The position numbers were made by a program, and so were the translations under genes. A DNA stretch of 64,000 nucleotides from positions 13,558,501 through 13,622,500 of the forward strand of contig NC_021658.1 of assembly GCF_000418325.1 (NCBI RefSeq), in the 5' to 3' direction. Below, piece by piece: positions 51,529 through 62,318 of this stretch. How positions within the stretch are numbered: the first letter of the stretch is position 1; each line of letters starts with the position of its first letter. A model generated the notes under the pieces. It ran no database searches and was not told where the DNA came from. It was given only the letters and a program-made list of their open reading frames with translations. Source of the stretch: Sorangium cellulosum So0157-2. Its GTDB lineage: Bacteria; Myxococcota_A; Polyangia; Polyangiales; Polyangiaceae.

Positions 51529-52095
51529 TCAGGGAAACGGCGTCCCCGCCCCGAACCCGAGCCCGCTCCCGAACCCCAGCCCCACCGGCTCGGTCGTGGT
51601 CTGCCGCTCCAGCTTGCGGATGCGCAGCCCGAGCAGGTGCGTGACCAGCGTGCAGGTCTGGTGCGCGCGCGGCGTCACGCCGCACCCCAGCCAGACGCCG
51701 AACGGCTCCCGCTCGCCCTCCTCGACGTAGCGGATCACCGCGCCGCTCTGCGCGACCGTGAGCCACGCGGTCGCCTCGCCCGGCAGCGACGCGTGCAGCA
51801 CGCCGATCTGGCCCAGCGGGTCGTCGTTCGGGCCGATGACCCGGCCGTCCGGCTCGAGCAACGCCAGCGGCTCGGCCTCCAGGCCGAACACCCGCCCGCC
51901 GCGATCCACGTTGAGCTGGTGCTCGCCGTTCACGAGGATCTTGCCGTCGGGCAGGACGTCGACCGCGAGGTTTCCGTGCACCCAGCGCGCGCGCGGGATG
52001 TCGAGCGGCGCGCCGCCGCGGGCCCAGTTGGCCGGGGGCGTCGCGGTGCACGCCGCGAGCAGCGAGAGCGGCACGACGAGAGCGAGGCGTCGCAT
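51529..52095 (-). CDS. Lipoprotein of unknown function
   Basis: A 188-aa protein with a short signal and lipobox (LLAAC, Cys16). The mature part is mostly strand-like (VLPDGKILVNGEHQLNVD, ARWVHGNLAVDV) with a Gly-rich C-terminus (GLGFGSGLGFGAG). I do not recognise a family. It is convergent with sdhB and follows the LivH gene on the same strand by 115 bp. Confidence 0.65.
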   Translation of the reverse strand: MRRLALVVPLSLLAACTATPPANWARGGAPLDIPRARWVHGNLAVDVLPDGKILVNGEHQLNVDRGGRVFGLEAEPLALLEPDGRVIGPNDDPLGQIGVLHASLPGEATAWLTVAQSGAVIRYVEEGEREPFGVWLGCGVTPRAHQTCTLVTHLLGLRIRKLERQTTTEPVGLGFGSGLGFGAGTPFP

Positions 52096-52210
52096 GCCCC
52101 GAGCATACCGCAGCGGCGCGCGGCGTTGTCGGCCGGCGCGAGACGACGGCGCGCCGCCCGCGGCGACGGCGGCGCGTCGTCCGCGGCAACGGCGCCTCGC
52201 CGGCGCAGCG

Positions 52211-53095
52211 CTACACCTTCTCGGTCCCCGTCGTGCCGAGCAGCCCCGTCGGCTTCACGAGGAGCACCCCGATCAGCACCGCGAACACGAGGACGTCCTG
52301 CAAGCCCGAGTAGGGCGTGAGCTTCGTCATCTCGCCGATGATCCCGATCAGCATGCCCCCGAGCATCGCGCCCGTGATGTTGCCGATGCCGCCGATGACC
52401 GCCGCCACGAAGGCCCGGTTGCCGATCACCACGCCCATCGTGGGATACACCTGCGACTGATCCAGGCAGTAGAGCACCGCGCCCACCGCCGCGAGCATCG
52501 AGCCCGTGACGAAGGTCAGCGCGATGATGCGGCTCGTGCGGATGCCCATCAGCCGGGCGGCCTCGACGTTCACGCTGAGCGCGCGCATCGCCTTGCCCGT
52601 CCAGGTGCGCCGCACGAGCAGCTCCAGGCCGATCATCACGACGATCGAGGTGACGAAGATCACCTTGCGCGTGTGCTCGATCGGCAAGAGCTGCGGATAG
52701 CCGCGGTAGCGCGCGGTGAAGAGGAGCTGCGCCAGGTTCTGGAGGAGGACGCTCATCCCGAGCGCCGTGACCAGCGGCGTGATCCGGGTGTTGGCGAGGC
52801 CGCGCCCCCGGGATCGCAGCGGCGCATAGGCCACCCGCTCGACCAGGACCCCGAGCGCGCCCGCGAACGCCATCGCGCAGAGGGTGCCGGCCACGCCCGC
52901 GAACAGCGGCGCGTCCTGGCCGCCGAACGCCGCGATCCCGAACAGCCCGGCGAAGGCGCCCATCATGAACACCTCGCTATGAGCGAAGTTGATGAGCTTG
53001 AGGATGCCGTAAACCATCGTGTAGCCGAGGGCGACGAGGGCGATCATCGACCCCTGGGCGAGCCCCGTGATCAGGGCATTCACGATCTTCTCCAT
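52211..53095 (-). CDS. livH: Branched-chain amino acid ABC transporter permease LivH
   Basis: A 294-aa inner-membrane permease with about eight helices and the LivH opening (GLAQGSMIALVALGYTMVYG, ILKLINFAHSEVFM). The EAA-like loop AARLMGIRTSRIIALTFV is present. Its binding-protein gene lies 57 bp upstream. The other expected parts (LivM permease, LivG and LivF ATPases) are not in the following 900 bp, so they must be encoded elsewhere or have been lost. Confidence 0.93.
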   Translation of the reverse strand: MEKIVNALITGLAQGSMIALVALGYTMVYGILKLINFAHSEVFMMGAFAGLFGIAAFGGQDAPLFAGVAGTLCAMAFAGALGVLVERVAYAPLRSRGRGLANTRITPLVTALGMSVLLQNLAQLLFTARYRGYPQLLPIEHTRKVIFVTSIVVMIGLELLVRRTWTGKAMRALSVNVEAARLMGIRTSRIIALTFVTGSMLAAVGAVLYCLDQSQVYPTMGVVIGNRAFVAAVIGGIGNITGAMLGGMLIGIIGEMTKLTPYSGLQDVLVFAVLIGVLLVKPTGLLGTTGTEKV

Positions 53096-53152
53096 GGAGA
53101 CCCCTTCACGCGCGCGCGGGGTGGTGTGGATCCCGCGCGCGCGGCACGACCA

Positions 53153-54352
53153 CTACTGCTTCGCGGCCTTCTCGTTGACCGTCGCGTAGTAGGTAAACTG
53201 CTTGTCCTTGATCCGGACAATCACGACCGGCTTGTCGGCGTTGCGGTTCTCATCGATGGTGATGACCCCCGTCGCGCCCTGGAACCCCTTGGTGTCCTGG
53301 ATGGCCTGGCGAATGCCGTCCGGCGTCATCTCCTTGGCGCGGCCCATCGCGTCGGCGAGCAGCCTGGCGGCGTCGTAGCCCTGGGCGGCGATGCTCGACG
53401 GCGTGCGCTTGTACCGCTCCTGGTACTTCTTCACGAACGCCTGCGAGTTGGGCCAGGGGACGTCCGGCGCGTAGTGGTTCGTGAAGTACGCGCCGTCGAG
53501 CTCCTCGGCGGCGTCGCGCAAGAGCTCGTTCGCGTCCCACCCGTCGGTGCCGACGAACATGCTGCCCGGCACGCCCGCGGCCTTGGCCTGCCGCGCGATC
53601 GGGGCCATCGAGGTGTAATAGATCGGCGCGTAGATCATCTCCGGGTTCGCCGACTTGAGCTCGTTGATGTACGTCGTGAAGTTGGTCTCCTTCTTGAGGA
53701 AGCTCTTCTCCATGACGATCTCCCCGCCGAGGCGCTTCACCTCGGCGCGGAACTCGTTGGCGAGGCCCGAGGAGTAGAGATCGTCGGAGGCGAAGAGGAG
53801 GCCGACCTTCTTCTTGCCGAGCGTGTTCAGGATGAACTGCGCGCCCATCTGGCCCTGCACGTCGTCCGTGAAGCAGGCGCGGAACACGAAGGGGCCGACC
53901 TTCGTCACGTCCGGGTTCGTGGACGACGGCGAGATCATCGGCACCTTCTTCTTGTTCGCGACGATGCCGCCGGCGCGCGACCGGGACGAGGCGACCTCGC
54001 CGAGGAGGGCGAGCACGTGGTCGCGGTCGATCAGCTGCAGGACCTTGTTGGTCGCCTCCTCGGGCTTCGACTTGTTGTCCTCGTAGAGGACGTTGATCGC
54101 CTTGCCCTTGACCCCGCCCGCCTTGTTGATCTCGTCGATGGCGAGGTCGATGCCCTCCTTCGAGTCGACGCCGAACGCCGTCTCCTCGCCCGAGAGGCTG
54201 AAGTAGGCGCCGACCTTCCACTCGGGGTCGTCCTTGGCGTGCTTGGCCGGGTCGCCGCCCGAGCCCTCGCTCTTCTTGCCGCACCCGAGCGCCATCGCGC
54301 TCAGCGCGAGCGCCCCGGCGATCATCCTCACCAAACCCCGTCGTCCGAGCAT
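53153..54352 (-). CDS. Branched-chain amino acid ABC transporter substrate-binding protein (lipoprotein)
   Basis: A 399-aa periplasmic-binding-protein type I lipoprotein (lipobox MALGC, Cys23). The mature part begins EWKVGAYFSLSGEETAFGVD, and the ligand-binding lobes follow (INVLYEDNKSKPEEATN, VPMISPSSTNPDVTK), ending VITIDENRNADKPVVIVRI. It would deliver branched-chain amino acids or a related ligand to LivH, encoded next. ATG at 54352 with GGAGGAC upstream. Confidence 0.92.
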   Translation of the reverse strand: MLGRRGLVRMIAGALALSAMALGCGKKSEGSGGDPAKHAKDDPEWKVGAYFSLSGEETAFGVDSKEGIDLAIDEINKAGGVKGKAINVLYEDNKSKPEEATNKVLQLIDRDHVLALLGEVASSRSRAGGIVANKKKVPMISPSSTNPDVTKVGPFVFRACFTDDVQGQMGAQFILNTLGKKKVGLLFASDDLYSSGLANEFRAEVKRLGGEIVMEKSFLKKETNFTTYINELKSANPEMIYAPIYYTSMAPIARQAKAAGVPGSMFVGTDGWDANELLRDAAEELDGAYFTNHYAPDVPWPNSQAFVKKYQERYKRTPSSIAAQGYDAARLLADAMGRAKEMTPDGIRQAIQDTKGFQGATGVITIDENRNADKPVVIVRIKDKQFTYYATVNEKAAKQ

Positions 54353-54691
54353 GCTGTCGTCCTCCCTGTCGCCGGGCCGCCTCGCGTGTGGGTCCGCCCG
54401 CCGGTGGCCATGGCCGCCCACGCAGCGGCCCCAGAGCGCGTGTACTCATCGCGTCTACCATTGTCTACGCGGCACGTCAGCTATCTCCGGCCGCGATGCG
54501 CCCGGCACCGGCCCTCTTAAGTGTTCGATTCTCCACGGATTCCGCCGGTCGAGCCCGCCGCCGGCCCGCGCGGCGCCGGGGCTGACGCAACCGGCTGCCG
54601 CGGCGCGCCGCGTGGCGCGCAGCCCACCAGCCGGCGCGCGGCGCGCCTCGCGGGGCCGCTGCAGGCAGCCGGCGCAGCGCAGCCGGCGCGG
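54353..54691. other. Intergenic region between tlyA and the liv genes
   Basis: No gene found. The promoter of the liv pair should lie here; the direct repeat GTCTAC (54450-54465) and an AT-richer part near 54515-54540 are the only distinctive sequences. The right end has four AGCCGGCGC-like repeats just past the tlyA stop. Confidence 0.35.
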
Positions 54692-55441
54692 CTAGCCGGC
54701 GCGGCGCGCGTGGACGAAGTGCTCGACGTTCCCCTTCGGCCCGCGCACCGCGCTGTCGACCTCCCCGACGACGGAGAAGCCCGCGGCCTCGATGGCCTGG
54801 CGCGCCTCGGCGATCGCCGCGAGGCGGGTCGCCTCGTCGCGGATGACGCCGCGCCCGCGGGCGGCGGCCTCGCGGCCCGCCTCGAACTGCGGCTTGATCA
54901 GCGCGACGAGATCGCCGGAGGGGCGGAGCAGGCGCGCGATCGCGTCGATGAGCCGGGAGATGCTGATGAAGGACGCGTCGACCACCACGAGATCGATGGG
55001 GCCGTCGAAGTCCTCGCGCCGGAGCTCGCGCGCGTTGACCCGATCGCGCACCTCGACGCGGGGATCGGCGCGGAGCTTGCTGGCGAGCTGGCCGTAGCCG
55101 ACGTCGACCGCGAACACCCGCGCCGCGCCGCGCTGGAGCAGGCAGTCGGTGAAGCCGCCCGTCGAGGCGCCGACGTCGACGCAGGTCTTCCCGGCGACGT
55201 CGAGGCCGTGCTGCGCCGCGAACGCGGCGAGCGCGTGCTCGAGCTTGTCGCCGCCGCGCGAGACGAACCGGGGGCCCGACGCGACGTGGACCTCGGCGTC
55301 CTCCGGGAGCAGCGTGCCCGGCTTGTCGATGCGGCGCGGCCCGGAGGTGACCTTGCCCGCCATGATCAGCGCCTGCGCCTCGGTGCGCGAGGCGGCGAGC
55401 TTCCGGGCGACGAGCAGCGCGTCGGCGCGGACGCGGGTCAC
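54692..55441 (-). CDS. tlyA: TlyA family rRNA methyltransferase
   Basis: A 249-aa protein. An N-terminal S4 RNA-binding domain (VRADALLVARKLAASRTEAQ) is followed by an FtsJ-like methyltransferase (CVDVGASTGGFTDCLLQRGA, then VVVDASFIS and ALIKPQFEAG). TlyA enzymes 2'-O-methylate cytidines in 16S and 23S rRNA; older names call them hemolysins. The GTG start overlaps the TGA of the upstream gene (GTGA). Confidence 0.92.
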   Translation of the reverse strand: MTRVRADALLVARKLAASRTEAQALIMAGKVTSGPRRIDKPGTLLPEDAEVHVASGPRFVSRGGDKLEHALAAFAAQHGLDVAGKTCVDVGASTGGFTDCLLQRGAARVFAVDVGYGQLASKLRADPRVEVRDRVNARELRREDFDGPIDLVVVDASFISISRLIDAIARLLRPSGDLVALIKPQFEAGREAAARGRGVIRDEATRLAAIAEARQAIEAAGFSVVGEVDSAVRGPKGNVEHFVHARRAG

Positions 55442-56472
55442 GGCGCCCCCGCCGGCGGAGGGGAGGCGAGGCCCGCGCCGCCGCCCCGGGGCGCGGCCGC
55501 CGCGTCGGAGAGCGAGAGCGCGTCGCCGTGGAGCGCCCGGGCGACCTCGGCGAGCCCGTCGCCGATGCGCGGCCCCGGGCGCAGCACGGTGTCGGTGCGG
55601 AGCGGGCGCACGCGCCCCTCGCGCACGGCGCGCAGGGATCTCCAGCCGGGCGCGTCCCGGAGCACCGCCAGCCGGGGGGCGCCCTGCGCGCCAGGCGCGT
55701 CGGCGCCCTCGGCGCCGGCCGTGCCGTCGAGCAGCACGTCGGGATCCAGCGCGAGCAGGTGCTCGACGCTGATCGACGGATAGGCGCCGCCGCGGGCGAT
55801 CGCGTTCTCGCCGCCGGCGAGCCGGATCAGCTCATCGGCGAAGCTGCCGGGACCCGCGGCGAAGATGGGCGAGGTGTCGAACAGCAGGGCGACCCGGACG
55901 CGCGGTCGCCCCTTCACGGCCTGCTCGACCTCCTGGCGGCGGGCGCGGATCCGGGCGATCGCCTGCTCGGCGCCGGGGGCCGCGTCGAGCCGCCGGCCGA
56001 GCTCCGCGAGCATCTCCTCGATCTGGGCGAGCGACTCGGTCTCGGGGAAGCAGGTCGCGATCCCGTGCCCGCGCAGCGCCTCTTCCAGCGCCGGCCCCGC
56101 GGGGCCGCGGGCGCCGACGACGAGCGTCGGCGAGAGCGCGATGATCGCCTCGATGCTCGGATCGGCGTAGCCGCCGACGCTGGGCAGGCGGAGCACCTCG
56201 GGCGGGTGGTCGCAGTGGCGGGAGCGGCCGACGAGCGCCGCGCCGGCCCCGATCGCGAAGACCGCCTCCGTGGTGCTGGGCGACAGGGAGACGACGCGCG
56301 CTCCGCCCCGCGCCGCCGGGGCCCGGCGCCCGCACGCCGCGAGCGCGAGCGCCGCGAGCGCCGCGAGCGCGGCCCGCCGCGGGAGCGCGGCTCGCTGCGA
56401 AAGCGCGGCCCCCCGCGGGAACGCGGCGCCCCGCGCGCGGGGCGTCGACGATGAGCGCCGCCCTTCAGCCAA
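55438..56472 (-). CDS. BtuF/FepB-like periplasmic binding protein (cobalamin or iron complex)
   Basis: A predicted 344-aa lipoprotein (LALAAC) with the class III binding-protein fold: RVVSLSPSTTEAVFAIGAG, SRHCDHPPEV, VGGYADPSIEAIIAL, and the long backbone helix region LAQIEEMLAELGRRLDAAPG. No ATG or GTG precedes the lipobox in this frame; the TTG at 56472, overlapping the end of the protease gene, is the only plausible start, with about 40 Arg/Ala residues before the helix. No permease or ATPase gene is adjacent. It overlaps tlyA by 4 bp. Confidence 0.75.
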   Translation of the reverse strand: MAEGRRSSSTPRARGAAFPRGAALSQRAALPRRAALAALAALALAACGRRAPAARGGARVVSLSPSTTEAVFAIGAGAALVGRSRHCDHPPEVLRLPSVGGYADPSIEAIIALSPTLVVGARGPAGPALEEALRGHGIATCFPETESLAQIEEMLAELGRRLDAAPGAEQAIARIRARRQEVEQAVKGRPRVRVALLFDTSPIFAAGPGSFADELIRLAGGENAIARGGAYPSISVEHLLALDPDVLLDGTAGAEGADAPGAQGAPRLAVLRDAPGWRSLRAVREGRVRPLRTDTVLRPGPRIGDGLAEVARALHGDALSLSDAAAAPRGGGAGLASPPPAGAP

Positions 56473-57673
56473 GCCGATCCCGGCTGCGGCGCCGCCGCAG
56501 GCTCGCCACCGCGCCCAGGCCCGCCGCGCCGAGCAGCCAGGGGACCGGCTTCGTCGGATCAGGCCTCGGCTGGATGCTGCAGGACCCGGCGGGCGCCTCG
56601 TCCTCCCCGTCCCCTTCGCCGTCGTCCTCGGGCGGTGGCTCCGGGAGCTTCGCGCAGAAGCCGAGCTCGTCGTTGCAGCTGTAGCCGCTCGGGCACGCCG
56701 CGATCTCGGTGCAGGGGCGGGTGCAGTAGCCGTCGAGGCACGCGTTCGTCGAGCACTGGTCCGGCTGCTCGCAGGCGCCCCCGAGCTCCGCCGAGTAGAT
56801 CGGATCGGTGGGGAAGCCGGTCGCCCAGCGGGGCGCCGTGTAGCCTCCGAGGTCGGCGGCATGCTGGGTCGCTTCCTTAATCCATTCCGCCCAGCCGTAC
56901 ACATAGCCGTAGATCGGATACTCGCAGCCCTCGGCCCCGCGCGAGGTCACGCCGATGACCCGGTGCATCAGGTCGAGGCTGGGGCCGCCCGAGTCCCCCT
57001 CGCAGATGCCCGTGTCCCCGACCCACTCGGTCGGCTTCACCACGGACGCCGGGCAGCCGTCGGCCACGCAGTCGATGAAGAGGTTGTCGCGGCGCCGCCG
57101 CAGGCCCGCGCCGGTGCTCAAGTCGTTCGTCGCGCCGAAGCCGACCGCGTAGTACTCCTCGCCCCTCTCCAGGGGCACGTCGACGCGCGGGACGAGCGGC
57201 ACGGCTTCGCTCTCCGGGATGAGCTCGTCCAGGATGAGGATCGCCTGGTCGTTGCCGCAGAAGCTGTCCGCTTCCGTGCCGGGGAGCAGCACGATCTCTC
57301 TGCCGCCGTAGTAGCGCGAGGACCTGCCGATCTCCGCGTCGGTCGTCACGAAGATCCGCCGCGCCAGGTGCGTGTCCGTGAACTTGGTGCTCCGGCAGGT
57401 GATCTGGCCGTCCCGCTCATTGGCCATGTCCGATACGCAGTGCCGGGCCGTCAGCACCACGTTCGGGGCGATCAGGCTGCCGGTGCAGATCGCGCCGATC
57501 TCATCGTTGTAGATGCCCACGACGGCCCTGTCGCCGTCGTCCAGGTAACCGTCCTGGATGGCATCGCGCGCCTCTCCGGTGTCATCGGGGAGCTCCTCCA
57601 GGGCCGAGCTGCACGCCGTAGCAACGAGTCCCAAGGCAAGAATCAAGGCGACTCTGGGCGACCAAAACGACAT
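56465..57673 (-). CDS. Trypsin-like serine protease with lipobox and MYXO-CTERM-like tail
   Basis: A 402-aa exported S1 protease. The triad is His78 (LTARHCVSD), Asp142 (CGNDQAILIL) and Ser228 (CEGDSGGPS). After the protease domain (to about residue 275) comes a Cys-rich module (CEQPDQCSTNACLDGYCTRPC is 21 residues with six Cys shown at positions ~305-325), then an acidic Pro/Glu spacer and the C-terminal helix with RRRRSRDR. The N-terminus looks like a lipoprotein signal (VATAC, Cys21). Activation by cleavage before a hydrophobic residue could occur near IQDGY. Confidence 0.88.
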   Translation of the reverse strand: MSFWSPRVALILALGLVATACSSALEELPDDTGEARDAIQDGYLDDGDRAVVGIYNDEIGAICTGSLIAPNVVLTARHCVSDMANERDGQITCRSTKFTDTHLARRIFVTTDAEIGRSSRYYGGREIVLLPGTEADSFCGNDQAILILDELIPESEAVPLVPRVDVPLERGEEYYAVGFGATNDLSTGAGLRRRRDNLFIDCVADGCPASVVKPTEWVGDTGICEGDSGGPSLDLMHRVIGVTSRGAEGCEYPIYGYVYGWAEWIKEATQHAADLGGYTAPRWATGFPTDPIYSAELGGACEQPDQCSTNACLDGYCTRPCTEIAACPSGYSCNDELGFCAKLPEPPPEDDGEGDGEDEAPAGSCSIQPRPDPTKPVPWLLGAAGLGAVASLRRRRSRDRLG

Positions 57674-57935
57674 CGCTAGCCTCCAAGTACTGCAATGTAG
57701 GTGCGAGCCGTGAGGCGACGCGCCGAGCCGATGATTCTAGAGGGGAATGTGCGGTCATGCACGCGCGCCACGCGCGTTGAACGACTCGTCTCGTTGCATG
57801 CACTACATCGAGAGACCGTCCCAGAGCCCTTGCAGGCTCGTCAGGGTACCGGCGTTCCCCGGATCCGCCATGGCGGCGCCAGGGACATGGCGGCCGGATC
57901 CACCGTGAAAAGCCGCGGAAACGCGCGCGGCCCGG

Positions 57936-60482
57936 GTGTTGCGGGGCGGCGCGGCCGTGATCGATCCGGTCCTGCTCTTCGGGCTCGCGCTCGCCGCGGG
58001 CGCCCCGCTCGCCCTCTCCCCGGTCCCCACCGCGCTCGGCGCGGCGCTCGCCGCGGCGGCGCTCCGCCGCCGGGCCGGCCGCGCGGCGCTCGCCGCCGCC
58101 GCGGTCGCGCTCGCCGTCAGCGGCCTCCGCGCCCGCGCGCTGCTCGACGGCGCGAGCGGCCTCTACGACGGCGCCGCCGATCTGCTGCATCCGCCGGCGC
58201 GCTGCGAGGTGACGGCCGCGGTCGTCGGCTCGCCGGTCGTGGTCGGGACGGCGCAGCGGCGCTCCGACGAGGCCGGCGAGCCGACGAGCGCGCGCGTCGA
58301 CGTGGAGCTCACCGGCGGGACGTGCGGCGGGCGAGCGCTGCCGGGACCGCTCCGGGCGCGCCTCTACGGAGCGCCGCTGGAGCTCGCGCGGGGCGACCGG
58401 ATCGAGGTCGTCGTCGACCTCGCGCCGATCCACCTGTTCCGCAACGAGGGGCTCCGGGACGCGACCGCCGCCATCGCGCGGAGCGGGATCGTCGCGAGCG
58501 GGACGATCGTCGACGCGCGGCGGACGCTGGCGGGGCGCTCGATCGGCGCGGCGGTCGACCGCGCGCGGGCCGCCGTGCGGGCGCGCATCGAGGCCACGTT
58601 CCACCCCGACGCGGCCGCGCTCGGGCGCGCGCTCGTGCTCGGCGAGACCGACCTCACGCCCGAGGACCAGGACGCCTTCCGCGAGAGCGGGCTCGCCCAC
58701 CTGCTCGCGGTCTCGGGGACGCACCTGATCCTCGCGGTGGCGGGCTTCGCCGCGGTCCTGCGCGCGATCCTCGTCCGCGTCGGCCCGATCGCTGCCCGGT
58801 GGGACGCGGGCCGCATCACCGCGGCGCTGTGCGTGCCGGCCGCGTGGCTCTACGCCGACTTCGCCGGCGGCGGCGGATCGGCCATGCGCGCGGCGGCGAT
58901 GCTCAGCTGCGCCATGGGCGCCCGGCTCCTGGGCCTCCGCCCGGTGGGCGTCCGCAACTTCGCCCTCTCGCTCGCGGGCGCCGCCGCCGTCGATCCGCTG
59001 ATCGCGTGCGATCTCTCGTTCGGCCTCTCCGCGGCCGCGACCGCCGGGCTGCTCTGGCTGCAGCGGCCGCTCGCCGCGCTGCTCGTCCCCGGAGCGCGAG
59101 GGCGCGAGGACGGCGGCGGCGACGGCGGCGTGGAGCGCGGGCCGCTCGACGCGTCGCCACGCGCCCTCGCGCGCAGGCTCCTCGCGCCGCTGGCGACGAC
59201 GCTCGCCGCCATGTTCGGGTGCGCGCCGCTGCTGCTCATGAACGGCGAGACGTTCCCGCTGCTCGGCGTGGCGGCGAACGTGGTCGCCGCGCCGATCGGC
59301 GAGCTGGCGGCGCTCCCGTTCTGCCTCGCGCACGCGGTGCTCGCGTGGGCGCCGCCGGTCGAGCGCGGGTGCGCGCTCGTCGGGTCGGGCGCGCTGCTCG
59401 CGGTGCGCGCCGTCGCCCGCGCCTCGGCGGAGACCGGCGTGGTGCTGCGCCTGCCCGAGCCGTCGCCCGCCCAGCTGGCCGCGCTCGCCGCCGCGATCGC
59501 GCTCGCGTGGGCCGCGGAGCGCCGCGGCCGCCGGCTCGCCGCGCTCGCGGCCGGCGCCGCCGCGTGGCTCGCGCTCGAGGTCGTCGCGGTGCGCGCCGGC
59601 GCGCCGCGCGGCGTGCTGCGCGTCAACGTCCTCGACGTGGGGCAGGGCGACGCCATCCTCATCGACCTTCCCGAGGGCGGCGCGATGCTCGTCGACGCGG
59701 GCGGCTTCGTGGGCAGCCCGGTCGATCCGGGCGCGCGCGTCCTCCGGCCGCTCCTGCGATCGCGCCGCCGCGCGCGCCTCGACGCGATCGTCCTGTCGCA
59801 CCCGCACCCGGACCACTTCGGCGGCCTGCCCGCCGTGGTCGAGGGCGTGGAGGTCGGCGAGCTCTGGGACACCGGCCAGGGCGAGGCCGAGGGCGCGGGC
59901 CCGGTCTACGCCAGGCTGCTCGCGGACCTGCGCCGGCGCGGCGTGCCCGTCGTGCTGCCCGCCTCGCTGTGCGGCAGGCCGCGGGTGCTCTCGGGGGCGA
60001 CGATCGAGGTGCTCGCGCCGTGCCCCGAGCTCCACCCCGACCGGGGCGCCAACGACAACTCGTTCGTCCTGCGCATCACCTACGGGGCTCGCTCCGCGCT
60101 GCTCGTCGGCGACGCGGAGCACGAGGCCGAGGACGCGCTCGTTGCGCGCCACGGCGCCGCGCTCCGCGCCGATCTGCTCAAGGTGGGGCACCACGGCAGC
60201 CGGACCTCGACCGGCGCGGCGCTCCTCGCGGCCGTCGACCCCTCGGTCGCCGCCGTGTCCTGCGGCGTCCGCAACCGCTTCGGGCACCCGAGCCCCGAGG
60301 TGCTCTCCCGCCTGTCGGCCCGCGGCGTGGCGATCGCGCGCATGGACCGCGGCGGCGCCCTGGTCTGGGAGACCGACGGCGAGCGCGTCCTCTGGTCCCG
60401 CCCGGGCCGGCCGCCGACCCCGGCCCCGGGCTCCGGACCGCGCCGTTCGCCGCCCGTGTCCTTGCGCCTGGACGCCCCCTGA
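57936..60482 (+). CDS. comEC: ComEC/Rec2 DNA-uptake channel protein
   Basis: An 848-aa inner-membrane protein of natural transformation. It has an N-terminal OB-like region (~90-190), the competence domain (LAHLLAVSGTHLILAVAGF, then several helices) and a C-terminal metallo-beta-lactamase domain with VLDVGQGDAILIDLP, SHPHPDHFGG and VGHHGSRTST. All three domains are complete. GTG at 57936 is the chosen start; a GTG at 57957 is possible. comEA and type IV pilus genes are not in the window. Confidence 0.93.
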   Translation: MLRGGAAVIDPVLLFGLALAAGAPLALSPVPTALGAALAAAALRRRAGRAALAAAAVALAVSGLRARALLDGASGLYDGAADLLHPPARCEVTAAVVGSPVVVGTAQRRSDEAGEPTSARVDVELTGGTCGGRALPGPLRARLYGAPLELARGDRIEVVVDLAPIHLFRNEGLRDATAAIARSGIVASGTIVDARRTLAGRSIGAAVDRARAAVRARIEATFHPDAAALGRALVLGETDLTPEDQDAFRESGLAHLLAVSGTHLILAVAGFAAVLRAILVRVGPIAARWDAGRITAALCVPAAWLYADFAGGGGSAMRAAAMLSCAMGARLLGLRPVGVRNFALSLAGAAAVDPLIACDLSFGLSAAATAGLLWLQRPLAALLVPGARGREDGGGDGGVERGPLDASPRALARRLLAPLATTLAAMFGCAPLLLMNGETFPLLGVAANVVAAPIGELAALPFCLAHAVLAWAPPVERGCALVGSGALLAVRAVARASAETGVVLRLPEPSPAQLAALAAAIALAWAAERRGRRLAALAAGAAAWLALEVVAVRAGAPRGVLRVNVLDVGQGDAILIDLPEGGAMLVDAGGFVGSPVDPGARVLRPLLRSRRRARLDAIVLSHPHPDHFGGLPAVVEGVEVGELWDTGQGEAEGAGPVYARLLADLRRRGVPVVLPASLCGRPRVLSGATIEVLAPCPELHPDRGANDNSFVLRITYGARSALLVGDAEHEAEDALVARHGAALRADLLKVGHHGSRTSTGAALLAAVDPSVAAVSCGVRNRFGHPSPEVLSRLSARGVAIARMDRGGALVWETDGERVLWSRPGRPPTPAPGSGPRRSPPVSLRLDAP

Positions 60483-60496
60483 GGGACGCTCCGGCG

Positions 60497-61987
<1,491 letters not shown>

Positions 61988-62016
61988 GCGGGGGGACGCC
62001 CGTCTCGGAGGAGCGG

Positions 62017-62265
62017 ATGAAGACGGTGACGCTGTTCACGCGCGAGCGCTGCCACCTGTGCGAGGACGCCCATGCGGCGCTCGAGCGCGTGCGTGCCCGC
62101 CTCCCGTTCGAGCTCGCCGTGGTCGACCTGGACCGCGAGGCCGGGCCGGAGAAGCGGGCGCTGTACGACTGGGAGGTCCCCGTCGTCGAGCTGGATGGGC
62201 GGAAGATCATGAAATACCGCGTCGACGAGCGGCGGCTCGAGCGGCTGCTCTCCGGGCCGGAGTGA
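62017..62265 (+). CDS. Glutaredoxin-like thiol protein (DUF836 type)
   Basis: An 82-aa thioredoxin-fold protein with the redox pair CxxC (RERCHLCEDAH) near the N-terminus and the cis-Pro region VPVVELDG. GGAGGAG lies 4-8 nt upstream of the ATG. It follows the radical SAM gene by 29 bp and precedes a TlpA-like gene, so it may be part of a small redox operon. Confidence 0.85.
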   Translation: MKTVTLFTRERCHLCEDAHAALERVRARLPFELAVVDLDREAGPEKRALYDWEVPVVELDGRKIMKYRVDERRLERLLSGPE

Positions 62266-62318
62266 TCTTCGCGGTGCCGGGACGCTTCGCCTGCTTTCGC
62301 CCCGCGCCGCGCTAGGCT

